NCBI RefSeq assembly: GCF_901709675.1
Contig: NC_051107.1
Location: 5,892,001 to 5,956,000 of the forward strand
Length of the DNA stretch: 64,000 bases
Direction: 5' to 3'
DNA from: Syngnathus acus
Taxonomy: Eukaryota > Chordata > Actinopteri > Syngnathiformes > Syngnathidae
Shown: in pieces, positions 37,836 through 58,371 of the stretch
How positions within the stretch are numbered: position 1 is the stretch's first letter
How the letters are laid out: each line of letters starts with the position of its first letter
The notes under the pieces: model-generated
The model's input: the letters and a program-made list of their open reading frames with translations, nothing else
Told to the model about the DNA's origin: nothing
The model's database searches: none
Program-made: the position numbers and the translations under genes

Positions 37836-40800
37836 GTACGTGATGCACACGCAAGGTTGCGATTGTTGCCAATGGGAAGTGACGGGAACGCAGCCACGGG
37901 TGTCCGATTGAGACTGACGGGATTACTGGAAAGGAAAAAATCCCCAAATGAGCTTCTTGGGTGTGTGTGGTAAACTGGAGAGCACTTTCATGTGCCCACT
38001 TTTTTGCCAAATGTTTACGCGCAAACAAATCATCAAACGGGTTCGTTATTATCGGATTTCAAAGAGGTGAAAATTGAGTCGTTTGACTGTCAACTCTGGA
38101 AACGTCAGAGCAAAGCCCAGGTGCCTTTCCATTTGGCCCCGCCCCCTCAAGTCACATGATTGTAGTCTTCTGTCCCTATAAAAAAAGTTTATTTTGCATG
38201 GTGACATCACGCCATGTAATGACATGCAAATTCCTCGCTCTGTGCTTTGACCTTGACACAACCTTGGCAGACATTTGTCAATGCCACAATTTTGGATTTC
38301 TTTGAAATTGATCGCAGATGTGATAATTGATCACTTTGTGCTGAATTTTTTTTTTAATGAATTTATCACGTGAAATGTTTTAATTGATTCAAAAATAACT
38401 TGGTGGCCCTCCTATGCAGTGATTGGCTGGCTTCTCAAGGGTGGGAAGGCTCCACCGTCATCTTGCGTATGACAGTGGATGCGCTGCCTTTTTACAGTTT
38501 CAGCACCGCGGACAGCCACAGTCTCTTTACGAAGAAGTCCTCTTGTGTGCTGATTACATAATGATGCCATATTTGAATATTTACTATAGGCATGAGTCAT
38601 GCACACACACACACACACGTGTGCGATCACAATCAGGCTGCTTAAAGGACACCAGCGTGTGCTTGTTTAATTTTCGTGTCATCCTGCCGCTTGCTACGAT
38701 GCTGGCTTCATTTTTTTTCAGCAAGTGGCCGTCTGATTGTGCAGCATATTTGCAACCAAAATAAAAAGTGAGGCGTTTTTTTGATTTTTGATTGGATGGC
38801 GTACCTAGTGTGGACACTGAGACCTCATGAGAACCTCTCCAGTGTTTACACACACACACAAATATGCAAACATGCACTCAGCGTGACATTGATGGGGTGC
38901 AACACCACACACACACAAACACACACATACACACAACAATAACGTCTTGCCCCCTGGCCTCACTTATCCACATCGGACAGCCAACCACCCTCTAGTCAAC
39001 CCGCCCCCCTCCTCCTCCCCTCGACATGTCGCCTAATTGAGGCAACTAATAACCAGCCCGGGTCATTTGTTGTCTGCCTCGCCATTAGCATAATTGAACG
39101 GGCGCGAGACCGAAGTGGTGTTCATAACGCGGCGGACCATCCACAAACACGGCGGAATTAACGTCAAGTTAATGTCACGCCAAAGTTGCGCATGGGTCGC
39201 CACGATGGGCGCCGGCCCGTTACGATGCCCCCCACTGGTCAGCTGTTGTAAGTGCAAGCCGAGATGGAAGCGTTCCGGTGTGACACACTCGCGAGCGTTT
39301 GTTGGCATGACTGATGCGCAACTTGAATCAATCTCGATGTCTCACTTGGACAATCGACAATAAGCGTTAACACTTAACCAAAGTTGAGTATCTCTCCCGG
39401 CGTGTCGCTACGCTAACTGCACCTCCATCGGCGCCGTCTGCAGGTTAGCCGCAGTCAAAAGCTCCGTCGTGCCGAGAGGCCATCTGAGAGTCTGGTTATC
39501 TCCTCATCTTTGCTTTTTTTCCCTCAAATGGAGGCTAATCGCCCAAGTCGGACCGGAGCCTTTATCAACCCCGGGAACAGATCCCATTACAGATGCGTCC
39601 CGCGCCGTCTTTGCGGAACGCCGTGTGCATAATATTCAGCCGTCCTCGCTTCGCCTCGCCAGTCGTGACTGCAATTTGGGAGCGGAACGCAATCGCGCCG
39701 TCGCGGGTGAAAGGAGCAGGAGTGTGCGTGACACCTCGCCATTGAGATTCCAAACGCTCTCTGGGCTCTCGTCAGAGCGCCGCCGCCGTGAATGAAGTCC
39801 ATGTCCTGGATTCATACATTTGTAAGAAAGTAACATAGTTGTTCAAAAATATGTGAAATACTTTATCCATAGCTTTTAATGTTCAAACAGATGCTCCGAT
39901 CCCGGTTGATCTATCCTCAGGCGTCATTAAGCCCCAACGCGGTCCCCCATGCCACCCCTCCTCCTTTTCTTCATTGGAAGAAACAAATTACCCAGGATGC
40001 ACCTGGGAGCGATTGCGGCGAGCGTGCAGACGGATTACGGCGGCAGGAGTCTGACATTCACTTCATACACTCCACTAATGGACTGTTTTGAGGCCCTCTT
40101 TTGTGTGTGTGCGTGTGCATGTGTGTGTGGTGCGCACGTCATATCATTATGAATTACTTGTTGTGGCGGATTCATGTTACCGATTTATTTTTTCCGCAAG
40201 TATAGAGTGACTCTTATCGTGATGACTCTTCACCTGACTCCGAACGGCTCTCCGCGTCCCGCGCAGGATTCATTCGACTTGACCATTTTGCATCCGGCAC
40301 CAGAGCAAAATTCCTAGCTAGCCGCGTGACACTTTTTTATTTCGCATCCGGCGCAGCGGAGTTTTGTTCACGCTACCGCCCCCTAGAGAGTGTTTTTGAA
40401 ATGAAGCGCGTGCGCTTGAATGGATGCGTTTCAATTTTTGAAATGGGAATTTGCGGCACGTCGAGTGTTGTTCCTCATCAGCAAATTAGCATATTTGTTG
40501 TAAAACAACGGCGCAGAGCAAGAGCGGCTGGCGCCTTGGAAGAATTGAAGCATCCGCATTGTTGATTTTCTCCCCCAATTTTGCCTCCTTAAGACCGCGC
40601 TAATTGTAAAAGGCGCGTTGTTAGATGTCCCAGAAAGCAATTATCTACTCTGTGCAGAAAAACAGCTTAAGCCTGCACCATTTGCTTTGGAGGGTCCAGC
40701 AGGTTGCCAGATAATTGAATACGTTTGACAATCAAAGGCGAGCGTTGATGTCGTGTCGCTCAAATAAATGTTTCGTTTTGGATCATGTATGTATTATTTT

Positions 40801-43800
40801 AATCTGGTTTTTAATATCATTCTTGTCATCTGCATTTATTTATATTTAATTTATCATTCAAATCCAGCACAACAATTTGGCTATAAATCAGCCTGCGCTG
40901 GCTCCGGCGGAGACTTTTTGATTCTGATCTGGCACCGGGCGCAACGAGCGCAGAGTGATTCACAGCCAGATAACGCCTCACCTTGCTATGAATCAGTCGG
41001 CACTCATTGTGGCCGATTGACGGGACCTTGAGTTTTATTTGCGAAGGCGGGCGCGGGGAACACGAACCACCTGGTGAAGGAAGCAAACGGCGTCCGCGGC
41101 TGAATTTTCACACTAATTCCCAACGTTTGCGCACACGTTCCAGATAGACGGCTTACGCATGTGCCATCCTTGGTTTCCATGACGACCGTGATCCCTGTAT
41201 GATAATGGGATTCCCGGCGTAGCCGTGAAAGCGCTCATATCGTGCGGGCGAGGCTTAGTTGCTGTCCCTAATCAAGTGGCTCTTGTGGCTGTTACAAAAT
41301 GGCAGCTTGTACGTTTTTATCCTGGAGATGAATGATTTTGATTGCTTTTTTTTTTTTTTTTTTTTTTAAACCAAGGCCAGAGCACATTCATCTCTCAGCC
41401 GGGGAAAAAAAGGGTTGACAACTATAGATCCGGCTCTCCTTTTTTTGCACAAGACAAATAACGTCATTATCTAACAGGAGCATTCAAAATAGGATCATGT
41501 CGGGGAAAGCGCCTCGGGAGAGAGCGCACGCAGGCACGCACGTCGCTTTTCTTTTCCGATTCTCCTTTCAACCACAAGACAAAGTGGTGCCCTCGTCTTG
41601 TAGTTTACGACACCGATTGGCTGCTCGGATGCATTTGTTTCACCTTAATGGCCGTCCCTCCCTCCCTCCCTCCCCCCTACAACAGCCCGCGGGTCTGATT
41701 CGTGAGCGCGGGAACACAATGTTCCCCCCCGGTGAAAAATTCCTGTCCCCGGGCATAATTACAGAAACGAGCCAGGTGCCCCGAGGCCGTTTTCTCCTCG
41801 ACGACGTACACAAAATTCTGCCGCGCCTTTCCCAAAGCTGTCGATCAAGATTCATTTACATTAAAGACGAGCCTAAAGAGGCATCGGCGTCCAATCAGGA
41901 GCCAAGAAGTCCGATCGCTAACGTCGGCCGGTAATGACGCTCGGTGGTCTTCTCCGAGGCTCAATCTGGGATGCTGAAGCCACCTGTCAAAATCTCTCAT
42001 CTTGACTTTTTATCCCCCCCCGCTGCCCCCCACTCATCCAGCGCCACCCACCTCCTCACTGTCAACGTGTGACAGGAGGAAGCAGGAAGCTAGTTGTGCT
42101 TTCCACTTTATCTCTTTTCTTTTTGCCTGCCACATCAGTCTGGAGTGTTTACACACAGCTCAAGGTCAAACTAGGGCAAACGCTCGCTCGCTCGCAAGCA
42201 AGCAAGCAGGCAGGCGAGCAGTCATTTGCATGAAAAAGCAATTTGGCTGATATTTTGGAGGAGGCAGCCGACATCTGGAGGGCGCTGGCCGGGCTTTCTC
42301 CAATTAGACGTAAATGAAAGGAAATGAAGGGTGGATTCAAGTCAGCACGCAGGAACCCCCCAGTTAAGTAACCAACTAAAAGAAAAAAAATCTCAGCTCA
42401 CCGAAAACTATTTTCTTGGCCACCCAGTTGCATATAAAACGCACATCGTGGTCCTAAAATAGTCCGTCTCCCCACTCCGCCCCTTTGGTTGTCATGGCGA
42501 TGTGTTATTATCTGTCAAATGCCGCCCCAACCTGTCGGCGGCAAAGATGGAGGCAACAGGCGCCCAGCGTGAGGTGCACTTAAAGCCGGCGGAGAAGATC
42601 CACCTTGTAATGCTCGCGCTGCCTTGGCTAAACGGAGACAAAGTGCTTGTCATTTCCTCGCTAACACCTTCTAATCCCGCAAATGTCACCGGCGCCGGCT
42701 TCACTTTGCGCCGTTTAAGACAATCAAAACGAATATTTTTTGCCGTTATTATTTATATACCAAATTTGCCGTACGTGTCACATGACGCAGGAAAGTCAAC
42801 AAGCCAGCTCGCCAATGAAAAGTTTGCCTTCCCTCAGCCGCTCGTACTCAAGGCGCGGGCGGCCATTTCCCAGCCGTCGATAAGAAATCGAAGCGCTGTA
42901 ATGGGACGTGCGGTCGCTGCCTCTGGCAATGAATGCGCGCCATAAATCATCGCTTTATCTCCGTCTTCCCGCAGACGCTCTGTCCCGAGCAGTAATGCTG
43001 ATTAATTTTGTTTACGTATCAGAACGGGTCGTCGCCACCGCCGACCTCCGGCGTCGGCGAAAGCGCTCTCCTCTCCACCGCAATGGCGCTAATGATAGCG
43101 CCGGAGAGGCTCCCACTCCAAGCACAATGGCGCCTGATTGGATGGCCCTCGGTGGCGTTCGCCGCAAAAATCAGCGCTCCCTTGTTGCCTTTCGGAAAGC
43201 TCGCCGTGTAATGAGAAGCGGCCCAGGACGCGGTTCCGTCTTTCCAATCACGGGCGGTCACGGCGCAGGTTTCGACCAGCCGCAATTTTTGGCCTTTAAT
43301 CACTTCAGCTCCTCTTAAGGCCGTATTGCCCGACATGCTCGGGGCGTGAAAGCCATTGATTATGATTACGGGGTCACAATCGTCGGCTTAGTACCTGAAG
43401 GTCACAGAATTTCGGGAACATTGCGTTCTACGCGAGCTCGCCTAAAGGTCCGATTTCAAGCGCGACGTAGGTTCTGTCCGCTCGGCGGCCGAGGCTCCGT
43501 CGACGCCGCTAGAAAAGTTGCAGCAGCCGGGCTCGTTCTTCTCTTCACGCTCCGTCGGCCTCCTCAGTCTCGGGTTGTTCTTCCCGCTGCCCAAAATAAG
43601 CCTCGTCACATTGTCACCTTTTAAATTAGCGCTTGTGTCGCCGTGGTTAACATGCTCGGTCGCATCCCACTCCCAAAGACCAAAGCGGGACTTTGAATGT
43701 GAGGCGGTTCATCCTGTCTGTCTCTCGACGTGGCTGCGTTGTTTTTTTTTTTCCTGGATTAGTTTCCTCCGGCTGCTTCCCGCTGTCACGCATCCGCACG

Positions 43801-46800
43801 TAACGTGGCAATCTGTGTTTTCATCTAAACATAACCTGATTCGGCCGTCGCCATTTTGCACCAAAGACTGCGAGTGTTTGTTAGCCGCCGCCGCCGTCGC
43901 AATGTTTTAGTCATCGCGATCCGTCGGCACAGCGCGCGAATGAGCAAACATCTCATTCCATTTCTTCACGCTTGCGGGGAAGGAGGCCAGGACGGAATAA
44001 TAAGAAATAGTGTTGACAGAGCGGCTTGTGGAAATGGAATCGGCAAAGCTGGGCGACTCCCGCGCAACCGTCACGGCCACCTTCCTCGGAATTAAGACGA
44101 GCGGCCAGATCGGTGACGGAGCGGAGATCGTTATCTGCAAAGCGCACCGACGGGAATTCGTGTCGACAAGGTTGCGCGGCTTCTCCGCGGGCGCAAACGT
44201 TGGGGAACTCAGACAACCAAAATCTCCATTGACGTAAGCCCTGGCCAATAGGAAAGTAGTCATTCTGGTTCAAAAGGGTTTTTATGTGCGGGGTCAATAT
44301 GTTTGCGATGGAGCAGCTGCAGGAGTTTCCGCCGCCGGCTCATCGCGGGCACGAACGGCTCGCCTGGTGGCTAATTAGTAAAAACCGTACTTGAGTCGAA
44401 TAAACAGCCCCTCGTCGAGCTCATTTGCTTTAATAACGCCGCCGCCGCCGTTCAACGGCCAAAATTCATTCGAGCGTAACTTGGACGAGATCGGACGTCG
44501 ACGGCCAGCAGTGATAATGAGGGTCCCCCCGGCAACAGATGTTTTGGGGCGAAGGCTTTTTTCCACCGGAGCTTATTGCTCAAGTATAATTTGATTATCG
44601 GGCAGATGGAGACAAAAGAAAGCGGAGCAGCCTCCGTCTTTTTATCTCCCCATCGCGGCGCGCGCCATTTCCGCCTCACCTTTCGATACGAGTCGCAAAA
44701 GCAAACTCGTCGCGAGTCTGCCGCTAATCAGCGCTAAAGCGACGAGACCGCCGTTATCTGTCACGACGAGCCACGGTGGTTTCAGTGGCGCTCTTCAAGC
44801 GCCGTTGTGTTAAATGATAAAGTCAGCCGGATCGGATGTGACAGCTCAAAGAAAAGAGCCGTGTTATTTATTTCCACAAAGCGAGCGCGTCTAAACGCTG
44901 ACTTTGAAATGACTTTTGCGAGCGAGAGGAGGCAACGCAACACGTCGCCGCCGACGACGACTTTCTTTGTGTTTACACTGCGCCCCGTCGCGCCGCCATC
45001 ATCTAATCACGCCGCTTATTTGCCAAAGGTGTTTGTCTCCTCGCCGTTCCCGCTATGACACCGCTAGCGGATTAGCAAGCATCCTCCCCTTGATGACATC
45101 AGCATCCTCAGAGCGAAACCAGATTCACGTCTTTCCAAAACCTCGTCGGTTCAGAAATGTCCAAGCTCGGCCCAACGGAATCCGTAAGGCAGCGCTTGTT
45201 GTGACTCCGCTTATCCGCCAATGCGTTTGTTTTCTTCCGTGCGCAAGAGGCGAAAAGGTCGCGGTGACACGAGAGCACCGCCGAGATTTGTCACATGGCG
45301 GTCGCCTCCCGCCGGCGGCGCATCTGGAGAAGATCACGTCGGGAGGTTAAAACGCAAACTTGAAATGACTCGGGCCCGCCGCTGCTTCCTACCTGCCCCT
45401 CGGTTGCCGGGCAGACGGGGCGGAGATTGAGCAAACTTCCGAGCGCGGCCTCCGACCCGAGGCGACTTCCCCCGGGGGCTTTGTTGGTCCTCGCCATCGG
45501 AGCGGAGCGCATCTCGGGTCAATGTCAACGCGTCTGTCAACATTTGACGGGCGGAAGCAGCCGCCGTGTTTAATCTTTTAGCCTTCGCCCGACTCCCTCG
45601 TCGTGTAGCGAGACTTCTCCAACTGCTGGCATTTTCTTTCCGGTGACTCACCCCGCTAATATTTTATGGCATAAAAGAAAGCAACATTGCGGCAGCCAAA
45701 AAGCGGACGGCGTTGGACGTCCATTTTGCGCTTATTGATTGCGCTCCACTTCATTCGACCTATTTTCCGCAAGGTGCCTTGTCCGTCATATAAATGGAGC
45801 GGTCGTCCCCTCCCGGCATCCGCCTGTCGCCGCGGGAACAAGAGAAGGGCGATAAGCATCCCGGCCTTCGCTTTTCTTCCCTCTACTTAGCTTTTGGAAG
45901 GCGTAATTGAAAACGCGGGCAAATCTTTGAGCTACGACCTTAATAGAGCTGTCGCGGGCCTGGCAGAAAAGCGCTCTTAATAACGTTTTTTTTTTTCCCC
46001 CTTCCCCATTTCCATTACCCCACGAGATTGGCTGCAGGTGAGTAAAGAGGCCGAGCCGCTTCCTTCCTCTTATCTGCCGCCGCTCAGCGAGAGCTTCCTC
46101 GGGCGGCGGCCCGCTCGTGACCGACAGCCGCAAACGACGGCGTCGGTTCACTAAGCGCGCCTTTTCCACCGACGGCGCCATTGACATTTTAGCTCTTACG
46201 TGTACATGATTTGCTACGATTGGCTCGGCAGATTGACTTCTTTTCCAGCAGAGTGACCCCGCCGCGCGTCGACACGCGTTTGGCTTGGGAAGCCGCCGAT
46301 CCGACACGTTGTTAATTCAAATGCCATTCGTGTAGCGCTAGCTAGCAAGCGCGGCGAGACTGGATTTCGCAATCGGTGTAATTAAACTGTTGGCGTTCCC
46401 TTCGGACCCCAACAAGTGTCTGATTATTATCGGTTTATCCGGGTTTCTCGAGAAGTACCCGATTCCCGCGGCGGCGGAGCGTAATGAAACCTGCCGGCGA
46501 TGTTGAAGTGATCATCAGCGGCGTCGCGACGACGCACTCGCAGGCAATCAAACTTTATTAGCGTGATTTTCACCGCCGCCCGGGGAATTTCAGCTCGGCC
46601 TCGTACCTTGGAATAAAACACGACTGGGTCCGGTCGGCGTGCTCCCTATCGATCGGCGTTATTGATCCTGCCCCAATTAAGCCTTCCTGTCCTTGTGCTA
46701 CGCTGACAAAAGTATTGGGACAACGTAGAGGACACAAGCTAAAGTTGGCCATGGTTCGAAGCGGCCATTTTTTTGGTTGATTTTTCCAGAGCACGGTGAA

Positions 46801-47843
46801 AGGAAAGATTCATCCACGGCGCTTTGATCGAAGCCGACGTGTGCCGATAGGTAGCGAGCATTATCGATAAAAGGCTTTTAATTGGTGATTTACTGCACAA
46901 TTAAGTCATCGAAAGCTACAAGACGAGCCGCTTCCCGCTCGATGGATCGTTTTCTACCGTCTCAAAAGCAAAGTCTGTGTGTTCTTTGTATTTTGGGGGA
47001 GGGGGCCGGTATCAGAGCGAGCTAAGGGAAGTGACCCAGATCCAGAGAAGCCACGTGTGTGTTGTCTCCGGCGTTGGCGCCGCGTTTGGGGACCTGCCGG
47101 GCCATCTGGCTGCTCGGTAATTGGGTTGAAGGGTTACTTTCAAAATTCTTTTTATCTATCTTGCATATTTTATTTTGGGCTTTTCGTGACATGCCGCTTG
47201 TCCGTATTTTCTATTTGGATTATTAAGTTTAATATATGTATTTTTTCCCCCCACGCGCTAGAAGATCCAATGTGACACTTCAGTGAAGTGGAAAGGATGC
47301 GGCGCAGTGATTCGCAGGGAGCGGCCATTTTGGGCTTGTGTCGCTTCTGGGTCAGCATGGAATTCACGCCATGCATGATATTCCCGCACTGACGTGAGCG
47401 CCCTCGGAAAAGGTCAACGCGGCTTGGGAAATGAGTTGAAGTGGATCACGAGCGTCGGTGCGCTTCTCGATGAGTCATTAAGGTGCAAAGGTAGCGTGAC
47501 AACGTTTACATTCAAGCATTCCAGCTTACTCTCCTTTCAGAGAGTCAAGCAGGAGGCGGCACGGAACACGGCCGCAGCTGCCGCGTGCCGACACGAGAGC
47601 GCGGCGTCCTTACGGGCCGACTCGCAAACACTCCGTTCAATTAAGTCGGAAAGCGGCATCGACATTTATTGCCGCTGCCGCGCGGGGCTAATAAATAATC
47701 TCCTGTTTAAGCAAAGCGTGAGGGGCTTTGCCGTGACCGCGCGTGCTCGGGCAAATGTTTGTGCGGGCTTAGCCGGCAGATGCCATCCGTCCGTTCGAAA
47801 GATGGACAAAGAAAAAGGTGACGTCTCGATGTGTTTTCTTTAG
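37836..47843 (+). other. syt1: Putative last 5' intron of syt1
   Basis: Ten kilobases without a coding exon that I can support. It contains CA repeats (38602-38618, 38850-38940), a T run (41347-41367), the RE1 element at 38499, and many CpG-rich stretches with homeodomain-like TAATTA/TAATTAG cores. Confidence 0.45.
38499..38515 (+). promoter_or_regulatory. RE1/NRSE (REST binding) element
   Basis: TTCAGCACCGCGGACAG fits the 17-position RE1 consensus NTYAGMRCCNNRGMSAG at every position. REST silences neuronal genes outside neurons. The site lies in the presumed 5' intron of syt1, a neuron-specific gene, which is a typical location. Binding itself is inferred. Confidence 0.75.
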
Positions 47844-47853
47844 GCTCGGCGAG

Positions 47854-54865
<7,012 letters not shown>

Positions 54866-57500
54866 GCAGGACCGCCCTCATGCCCCCGCCCCCTCCCGCC
54901 CATTGGCTCCTCCACGCTCCTGCCTTCTTGTATAGCAGGGGGGGCGGGGCAAAGCGTGACCCTGGGGCCACACGAGGACCGCCAGGTATTTATATCGTTG
55001 ACCTGATGGCTATTCTATTAGTCAAGTGTTTTATGAAATAGTTGGTCAAAATCGGCAGCCAGTTGCGCTAACCACTAAGCTGTTGCTGCCTAAAATGTTG
55101 TTTTTTTGTTTTAACTCAAAAGGTGGCCCCCAGAGCAACCAATTTTGCCCCCCTCCCCTCCCCGTTCAATAGCCAGTCTGTGTAAATACCTCAGTGATAT
55201 CCACGCCTCCTCTTTGCTTTAGCGCCGCATCCTCGCCATCAGGGTCTCTCTTGTCGCTTGCCCCGCCCCTCCCTCCTGGCCCCGCCCCTCCTTCTTTTAA
55301 GCAATATGATGTGCATAGATGACAGCATAGCGCATGACTGACACACGTGTACGAATATGACGTCCGTCCGTCCGTCCATCTGTCCAGGCACTGCACTGTA
55401 TACTGTAAACGTTATGCAGGCCGCACATTTCCAGTTGACGTGTTTCTATGTTGTTCTATCTGGATGTTTTTAATAAGATGTTCTATTTTAAACGCGTGTA
55501 CAAGGCGCACATACGTGCGTGCGCAAGCGTGTGTGGGTGACTCGAGTGTGAACCAGAGCCAATATGACGCAACCCAGGATTTACGAAGAATACTTTCTTA
55601 CTGCATTCCAAGTTAAGATAAGATATGCTATACTTGTGCTAGCAGACGTCCCAAAAAAGTCCACCGACTGCTTTGGTTAATTGAGGGGAGGCTTCGACAA
55701 GCACATGATTTCGTATGACTTTTTTCTACTTATTCGTCAGTTTGAGGGTCCTCGCCTTTACTCAACCGAACGATGACTCTTTTCACCTTTTGCGCTACGC
55801 CCCCCCGCTTAAGTCGAGCCATCGTGATAAAAGCAACAAGTTGTCGCCGTCGTGTCCTTATCTCTTTACCCTTGTTTTGTATTTCTCGTATTTATGTATA
55901 TTTTTTTTTCGCCTTGTAGGCCGGCGTCTCTGCTTCAGTTGCAAGCGATAAAAAGCGCCCTCTGGGGACGCCGGTGCATAAACACTGCCATGCGCCGAGA
56001 GGCTAAGCTAGCTTGCCGTTCTCTCGCGTCGCACACTTTTGGGAACAAAACCAGTCTTGGCTTTCAGTTGCCTCGGCGCGAATGCCGGTTTTTTTTCACT
56101 GCCAGTCGTTGCGACCATTTGCACTCTTGGAGTTTCGGTTGATTCTTGGTTTGCGAGAAGTCATCGTGACAAAACAAGCTAGCCGCTAGCTTCTTTCCGC
56201 CACCCTCAGAACGTTAACGCTCTCTCACCTGGTTCTTTACGACAACATTTCCTACGTGGAGGGTCAATTGTTGTCTTTGGAAAAAATCTCACAGCTCACT
56301 ACCAAACAAAAATTGTGCTCTAATTAGTCAATGTGTATGATGGGTGGGTTTAATTAAACATGAAGCTATTCTTCTGATGTATAAATGGCAACTTCTGCCA
56401 TCTAGTGGAGACGCATTTAAATGTTCTGCCGGTCATTATATGGCGCTGGCACTGATATATATATATTTGTAGTAATTAAATCATGATTAAGTAAAGGGAT
56501 CATATCAGCGGTTGGGAATAACCGCTTTCCGACGTTTATATCTTCCAAATCTAGAGGCCGGGGGGCATTTTAAGCTTTTTCTCCAGTGTTCTTGTGTAGT
56601 TAGCGGAGCGCCATTTTTGGAGAAGCTGCCCATCACCATCATTCCGCGGGCGTCTGTCGTCGGACGCCCGCTTTGTGTATCACTGTGATGCCGTGCGTGT
56701 AGACGTGTAGACTTAGCGCTAATTTGTTGCGTAGTGACGTCGCCAATTTTCCCGCCAAGAGAGTTTGTTGAGCACTGTGCAATACTCTGCGTGCGTGTGT
56801 TCATTCCGTCATTCCAAAAAGGCGAAAATCCGAGCGAGGAAGCGGCGACGATGTTCCCCGCTTGGTTTGGTTTTCCTCTGGTGCGCAAGTGTGTGTTTGC
56901 ACAGTTCAGGGAGTTAAATACCAAACAAGCTCTCCAAATGTGTGTGTATGTGTGTGTACATATTTACATAAAAATGTATATCTATAAGACATATGATAAT
57001 CTAAATCTTTTATGTGTCGCCATCCTTTTCTATTGGAGGTTACAATGTTGAATGTACAGTATGGACTGTGTTGGTGTTGATTAGATGTACTTTGCACTTT
57101 TATTTTGTATAAAAAAACAACCTGTTACCCCAACCTTTTGCGTCATTTTCAAGCTCCGCCCCCACTTAAAGAAGAATAGCAAATGTTAAATCAAAAAAAG
57201 GAAATGTGTAAAGTAGAAAAGGGGCAGGAATGTGGCGACAGTGCAGGAAAACAAAAAACTCGACAAAATAAAAGCCATTCAACTGCACCGCCACCGCACC
57301 GAGCTCCGCCTCTTGACCATTCCCTGCACCAATCGGAGCAAAGCGGTGTAAAAAGTACGCGAAGATCCTCGTTGCCTTTGCTGTGTTTCAGAAACTGCCT
57401 GCTTGACTATTTTGTGTTTTCTCCTCTGTGATCTCGTAAAATTGTTCATTCTTATTTTTGTATTTAATTTATTTTCTTTTTTCTCTTTGTGAGCGTGTGC

Positions 57501-57518
57501 GTGTGTGTGTGTGTGTGT
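57501..57518 (+). repeat. (GT)n microsatellite
   Basis: GT repeat near the distal end of the syt1 3'UTR. Confidence 0.85.
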
Positions 57519-57583
57519 TGTGATTCACGCTGTGGAGTTTTTGACTGTTGTTCTATAACTTCATAATATACAAATGATCAATC

Positions 57584-57589
57584 AATAAA
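57584..57589 (+). promoter_or_regulatory. Poly(A) signal AATAAA of syt1
   Basis: Canonical hexamer followed by T-rich sequence, and the last one before the cyb5r3 promoter region. Confidence 0.6.
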
Positions 57590-57969
57590 AAAAACATTTT
57601 ATTTCCCTGTTGAGATACAGAAGCTCAACGTGTCCTCTTTGTTGTCGTCGTTTTAGCAAGTCATTGACATTGAAATCGACCAAACGGCACCACACGAATT
57701 GTTTGCTGTCCTCTAGCGGTCACAATCAAATCTAGGCAACTCATGGAGCACTACTGCCCTCTGGTGGCAGTATAACAACGTTACAACAACAACCAATGAA
57801 GAAGTGACGTTGTACGTATGTCGGCTAGAAAGATTATAGATTGATAATGTCGATTTTCATACTAACGCAAATAAATCACTTTTAATACATGCCATGTGTA
57901 GTGAGAAATTTGAGGAGGAATTGCGTTTTCAATGACTCGAAGCGCAACTAATAAGTCACCCGCGCCCTG

Positions 57970-58020
57970 GAATGCGGAAGTTGTGACGGACGGAAGTGAC
58001 GTCTGATAAAGTTGCAGGTA
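57970..58020 (+). promoter_or_regulatory. cyb5r3: Candidate cyb5r3 promoter: ETS and CRE motifs
   Basis: GCGGAAG (57974-57980) is followed by CGGAAGTGACGTC (57991-58003), an ETS core fused to a CRE. Such ETS/CRE composites mark TATA-less housekeeping promoters. The start codon is 370 bases downstream. A possible donor CAG|GTACTC is at 58017/58018, so an untranslated first exon may exist. Confidence 0.5.
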
Positions 58021-58371
58021 CTCATGGCAAACTATCCGGCTTGTAACTTCAAAGTGTTTTCTACCCAACTACACGACGCTATCGCAGCCTAATATGACTT
58101 CGTAATGTGTTCTGTAATGTAAATGTTATGTTAATACTATTGCAAGCGTGTGAATGGAGTGTTTTTGTAAAAATATAAGTGCTTTTGTCTGGCGCCGTGA
58201 GGATTTTATTTTGGAAACACTGAGCGGATCCATTTTTTGAATCGTGGCATTTGACTCGATTGTTTCCAAGCTGCAAGCGTTTGACAGCAAATGCCACAGA
58301 CAGAGAGGAAGAGAGACAACTGGCCGCAGCACGCTTGCCTTAGTCATTTGTTTTCTCCATCAAAGTAGAAG

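Larger units (their letters stand above)
54866..57605 (+). other. syt1: syt1 3'UTR
   Basis: About 2.7 kb without coding potential, ending after AATAAA at 57584-57589. A long 3'UTR is usual for synaptotagmin-1. It contains a Pumilio-type TGTAAATA (55181-55188) overlapping a let-7 seed match TACCTCA, two CTCF-like TCTAGTGG/TCTGGTGG motifs nearby (56396, 57755), and a GT repeat (57501-57518). Confidence 0.65.

Noticed and set aside
46036-46045. Donor-like GTGAGTAAAG after GGCTGCAG
   Set aside because: The same CAG could be read as an acceptor or as the end of an exon. No exon limits could be set, so it was not called.
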